Assembly (NCBI GenBank): GCA_913775215.1
Contig: CAJYKO010000022.1
Coordinates: 1-5,785 of the forward strand
DNA from: an uncultured Devosia sp.
GTDB taxonomy: Bacteria; Pseudomonadota; Alphaproteobacteria; Rhizobiales; Devosiaceae
DNA: 5,785 nucleotides
Direction of reading: 5' to 3'
The notes under the pieces are model-generated. The model was not told the DNA's origin, did not search any database, and saw only the letters and a list, made by a program, of their open reading frames with translations. Position numbers and translations under genes: made by a program. This document shows, in pieces, positions 4,128-5,785 of the stretch. The stretch's first letter is position 1. Each line of letters starts with the position of its first letter.

Positions 4128-5785
4128 CTACTCGTCGCCCATCTTGAGAGCCTTGATGAAGGCTTCCTGAGGGATATTGACGTTGCCATACTGGCGCATC
4201 TTGGCCTTGCCCTTTTTCTGCTTGTCGAGGAGCTTGCGCTTACGCGTTGCGTCGCCCCCATAGCATTTTGCGGTCACGTCCTTGCGCATGGCGCGGACGG
4301 TTTCGCGGGCAATGATCTTGCCACCGATGGCGGCCTGGATCGGGATCACGAAGAGATGCGGCGGAATAAGCTCCTTGAGCTTTTCGCACATGACTCGGCC
4401 GCGCGTTTCGGCAACGGAGCGGTGGACCAGCATGGAAAGCGCATCGACCGGCTCGGCATTGACGAGAATGGACAGCTTGACCAGATCGCCCTCGCGATGA
4501 GTATCGAGGTGATAGTCGAAACTCGCATAGCCCTTCGAGATCGATTTCAGGCGATCGTAGAAATCGAAGACCACCTCATTGAGCGGCAGGTCGTATTCGA
4601 CCATGGCGCGATTGCCGACGTAGCTGAGATTGTTCTGGATGCCGCGTCGGTCCTGGCAGAGTTTCAGGATCGCGCCGAGATATTCGTCCGGCGTGAGGAT
4701 CGTCGCCTTGATCCAGGGCTCGCGGATTTCCTCGATCTTCATCACATCCGGCAAATCGGCCGGATTGTGCAGCATCATCAGCTCGCCATTGGTCATCTGG
4801 ACCTCGTAGACCACTGAAGGGGCGGTGGCGATGAGATCGAGATCGAACTCGCGGGAGAGACGCTCCTGGATGATTTCGAGGTGCAACAGCCCGAGGAAGC
4901 CGCAGCGGAAGCCGAAGCCGAGAGCGGCGCTGGTTTCCATTTCGAAGGAGAAGCTGGCGTCGTTGAGACGCAACTTGCCCATGGCGGCGCGCAGTTCGTC
5001 GAAATCGCTGGCATCGACGGGGAAGAGGCCGCAGAAGACGACGGGCTGGGCCGGACGGAAGTCGGGCAGCGCCTCGGCGGTGGGCTTCCTATCATCGGTG
5101 ATGGTATCGCCGACATTGGTATCGGCGACTTCCTTGATCGAGGCGGTGAAAACACCCAATTCGCCGGGGGTCAATTGCTGAACTTCGACGAGCTTTGGCG
5201 TCTGCACGGCGACGCGATCAAGCTCGTAGACGGCGCCCGAGGCCATCATGCGGATGCGCTGGCCCTTCTTCATCACGCCATCCATGATGCGGACGAGAAC
5301 GACGACGCCGAGATAGGTATCGTACCAGGAATCGACGAGGAGCGCTTTTAGCGGCGCATCGATATCGCCCTTGGGGGCGGGGAGGCGCTGGACGATGGCT
5401 TCGAGCACGGTGTCGATGCCGACGCCGGTCTTTGCCGAGATTTCGAGCGCATCGGACGCATCGATGCCGATGACATCCTCGATCTGCGTCTTGACGCGCG
5501 GGATATCGGCGGCGGGGAGATCGACCTTGTTGAGGACCGGGACAATCTCGTGATTGGCGTCGAGCGCGTGATAGACGTTGGCAAGGGTCTGCGCCTCGAC
5601 GCCCTGGGAGGCGTCGACGACCAAGAGCGAGCCTTCGACGGCGGCCATGGATCGGCTGACTTCATAGGCGAAGTCGACGTGGCCGGGCGTATCGATGAGG
5701 TTGAGGACATAGTCCTCGCCATCCTGCGCCTTATAATTGAGGCGCACGGTCTGCGCCTTGATGGTGATGCCGCGCTCGCGCTCGA
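4128..5785 (-). CDS. lepA: Elongation factor 4 (LepA), 5' end outside window
   Basis: A translational GTPase that acts on the ribosome; reported roles include back-translocation and help in 30S assembly and initiation. The visible 551 residues start inside the switch I region (ERERGITIK), so about 50 N-terminal residues with the P-loop lie beyond the window edge; the full length would be near the usual 600. GTPase motifs present: DTPGH at visible residues 31-35, NKVD at 85-88 and SAK at 116-118. Domain II follows from about 147, then the EF-G-like domains with GFRCGFLGLLHLEIIQERLS near 291-310. The LepA-specific C-terminal domain, from about 447, ends in the basic CYGGDATRKRKLLDKQKKGK stretch and MGDE. 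That domain separates LepA from EF-G and BipA. The GTG at 5747 is internal, not a start. The gene is intact in view and convergent with the small-protein cluster. Confidence 0.98.
   Translation of the reverse strand, partial: ERERGITIKAQTVRLNYKAQDGEDYVLNLIDTPGHVDFAYEVSRSMAAVEGSLLVVDASQGVEAQTLANVYHALDANHEIVPVLNKVDLPAADIPRVKTQIEDVIGIDASDALEISAKTGVGIDTVLEAIVQRLPAPKGDIDAPLKALLVDSWYDTYLGVVVLVRIMDGVMKKGQRIRMMASGAVYELDRVAVQTPKLVEVQQLTPGELGVFTASIKEVADTNVGDTITDDRKPTAEALPDFRPAQPVVFCGLFPVDASDFDELRAAMGKLRLNDASFSFEMETSAALGFGFRCGFLGLLHLEIIQERLSREFDLDLIATAPSVVYEVQMTNGELMMLHNPADLPDVMKIEEIREPWIKATILTPDEYLGAILKLCQDRRGIQNNLSYVGNRAMVEYDLPLNEVVFDFYDRLKSISKGYASFDYHLDTHREGDLVKLSILVNAEPVDALSMLVHRSVAETRGRVMCEKLKELIPPHLFVIPIQAAIGGKIIARETVRAMRKDVTAKCYGGDATRKRKLLDKQKKGKAKMRQYGNVNIPQEAFIKALKMGDE

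Noticed and set aside
4050..4817. 255-codon open frame on the + strand opposite lepA
   Set aside because: It lies across the lepA 3' end, whose protein is unmistakable, and it starts inside the hairpin region without a ribosome binding site.

Overview
The window looks like chromosomal DNA of a GC-rich alphaproteobacterium, most likely from Hyphomicrobiales (a Devosia-like genus is a guess). Supporting signs are the typical alphaproteobacterial form of LepA, strong GC bias at third codon positions, short GGAGG-type ribosome binding sites, and a set of tiny membrane-protein genes beside a four-helix membrane protein of a type I associate with rhizobia and relatives. No mobile element, tRNA, rRNA or CRISPR array is visible, and no gap between genes exceeds 300 bases.

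Left part (1-2560, + strand): the end of an ABC importer operon. It contains the C-terminal third or so of one inner-membrane permease, a second permease that overlaps it by 4 bases (ATGA) and carries an extra hydrophobic N-terminal region, and a secreted NMT1/THI5-like substrate-binding protein. A strong intrinsic terminator closes the operon. The ATPase is not in the window and probably lies upstream. The family imports pyrimidine-like or related small heterocycles (thiamine-precursor pyrimidines, riboflavin, nucleobases and others). The exact substrate cannot be read from this sequence.

Middle part (2560-4020, + strand): a compact cluster of four membrane-protein genes: a 64-residue two-helix protein, a 24-residue single-helix protein, a 299-residue four-helix protein, and a second 24-residue single-helix protein, followed by an intrinsic terminator. 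Both 24-residue genes have good ribosome binding sites and are short enough to be dropped by standard gene callers. Upstream of the first one is a GGAAC-N16-TGTT motif, close to the alphaproteobacterial general-stress (EcfG/RpoE2) promoter consensus. This is the least described part of the window and the best candidate for something new: a possible stress-induced envelope module.

Right part (4020-5785, - strand): lepA (elongation factor 4), convergent with the small-protein cluster and cut by the window edge so that about 50 N-terminal residues, including the P-loop, are missing. The 107 bases after its stop codon hold three consecutive hairpins before the terminator shared with the opposite cluster.
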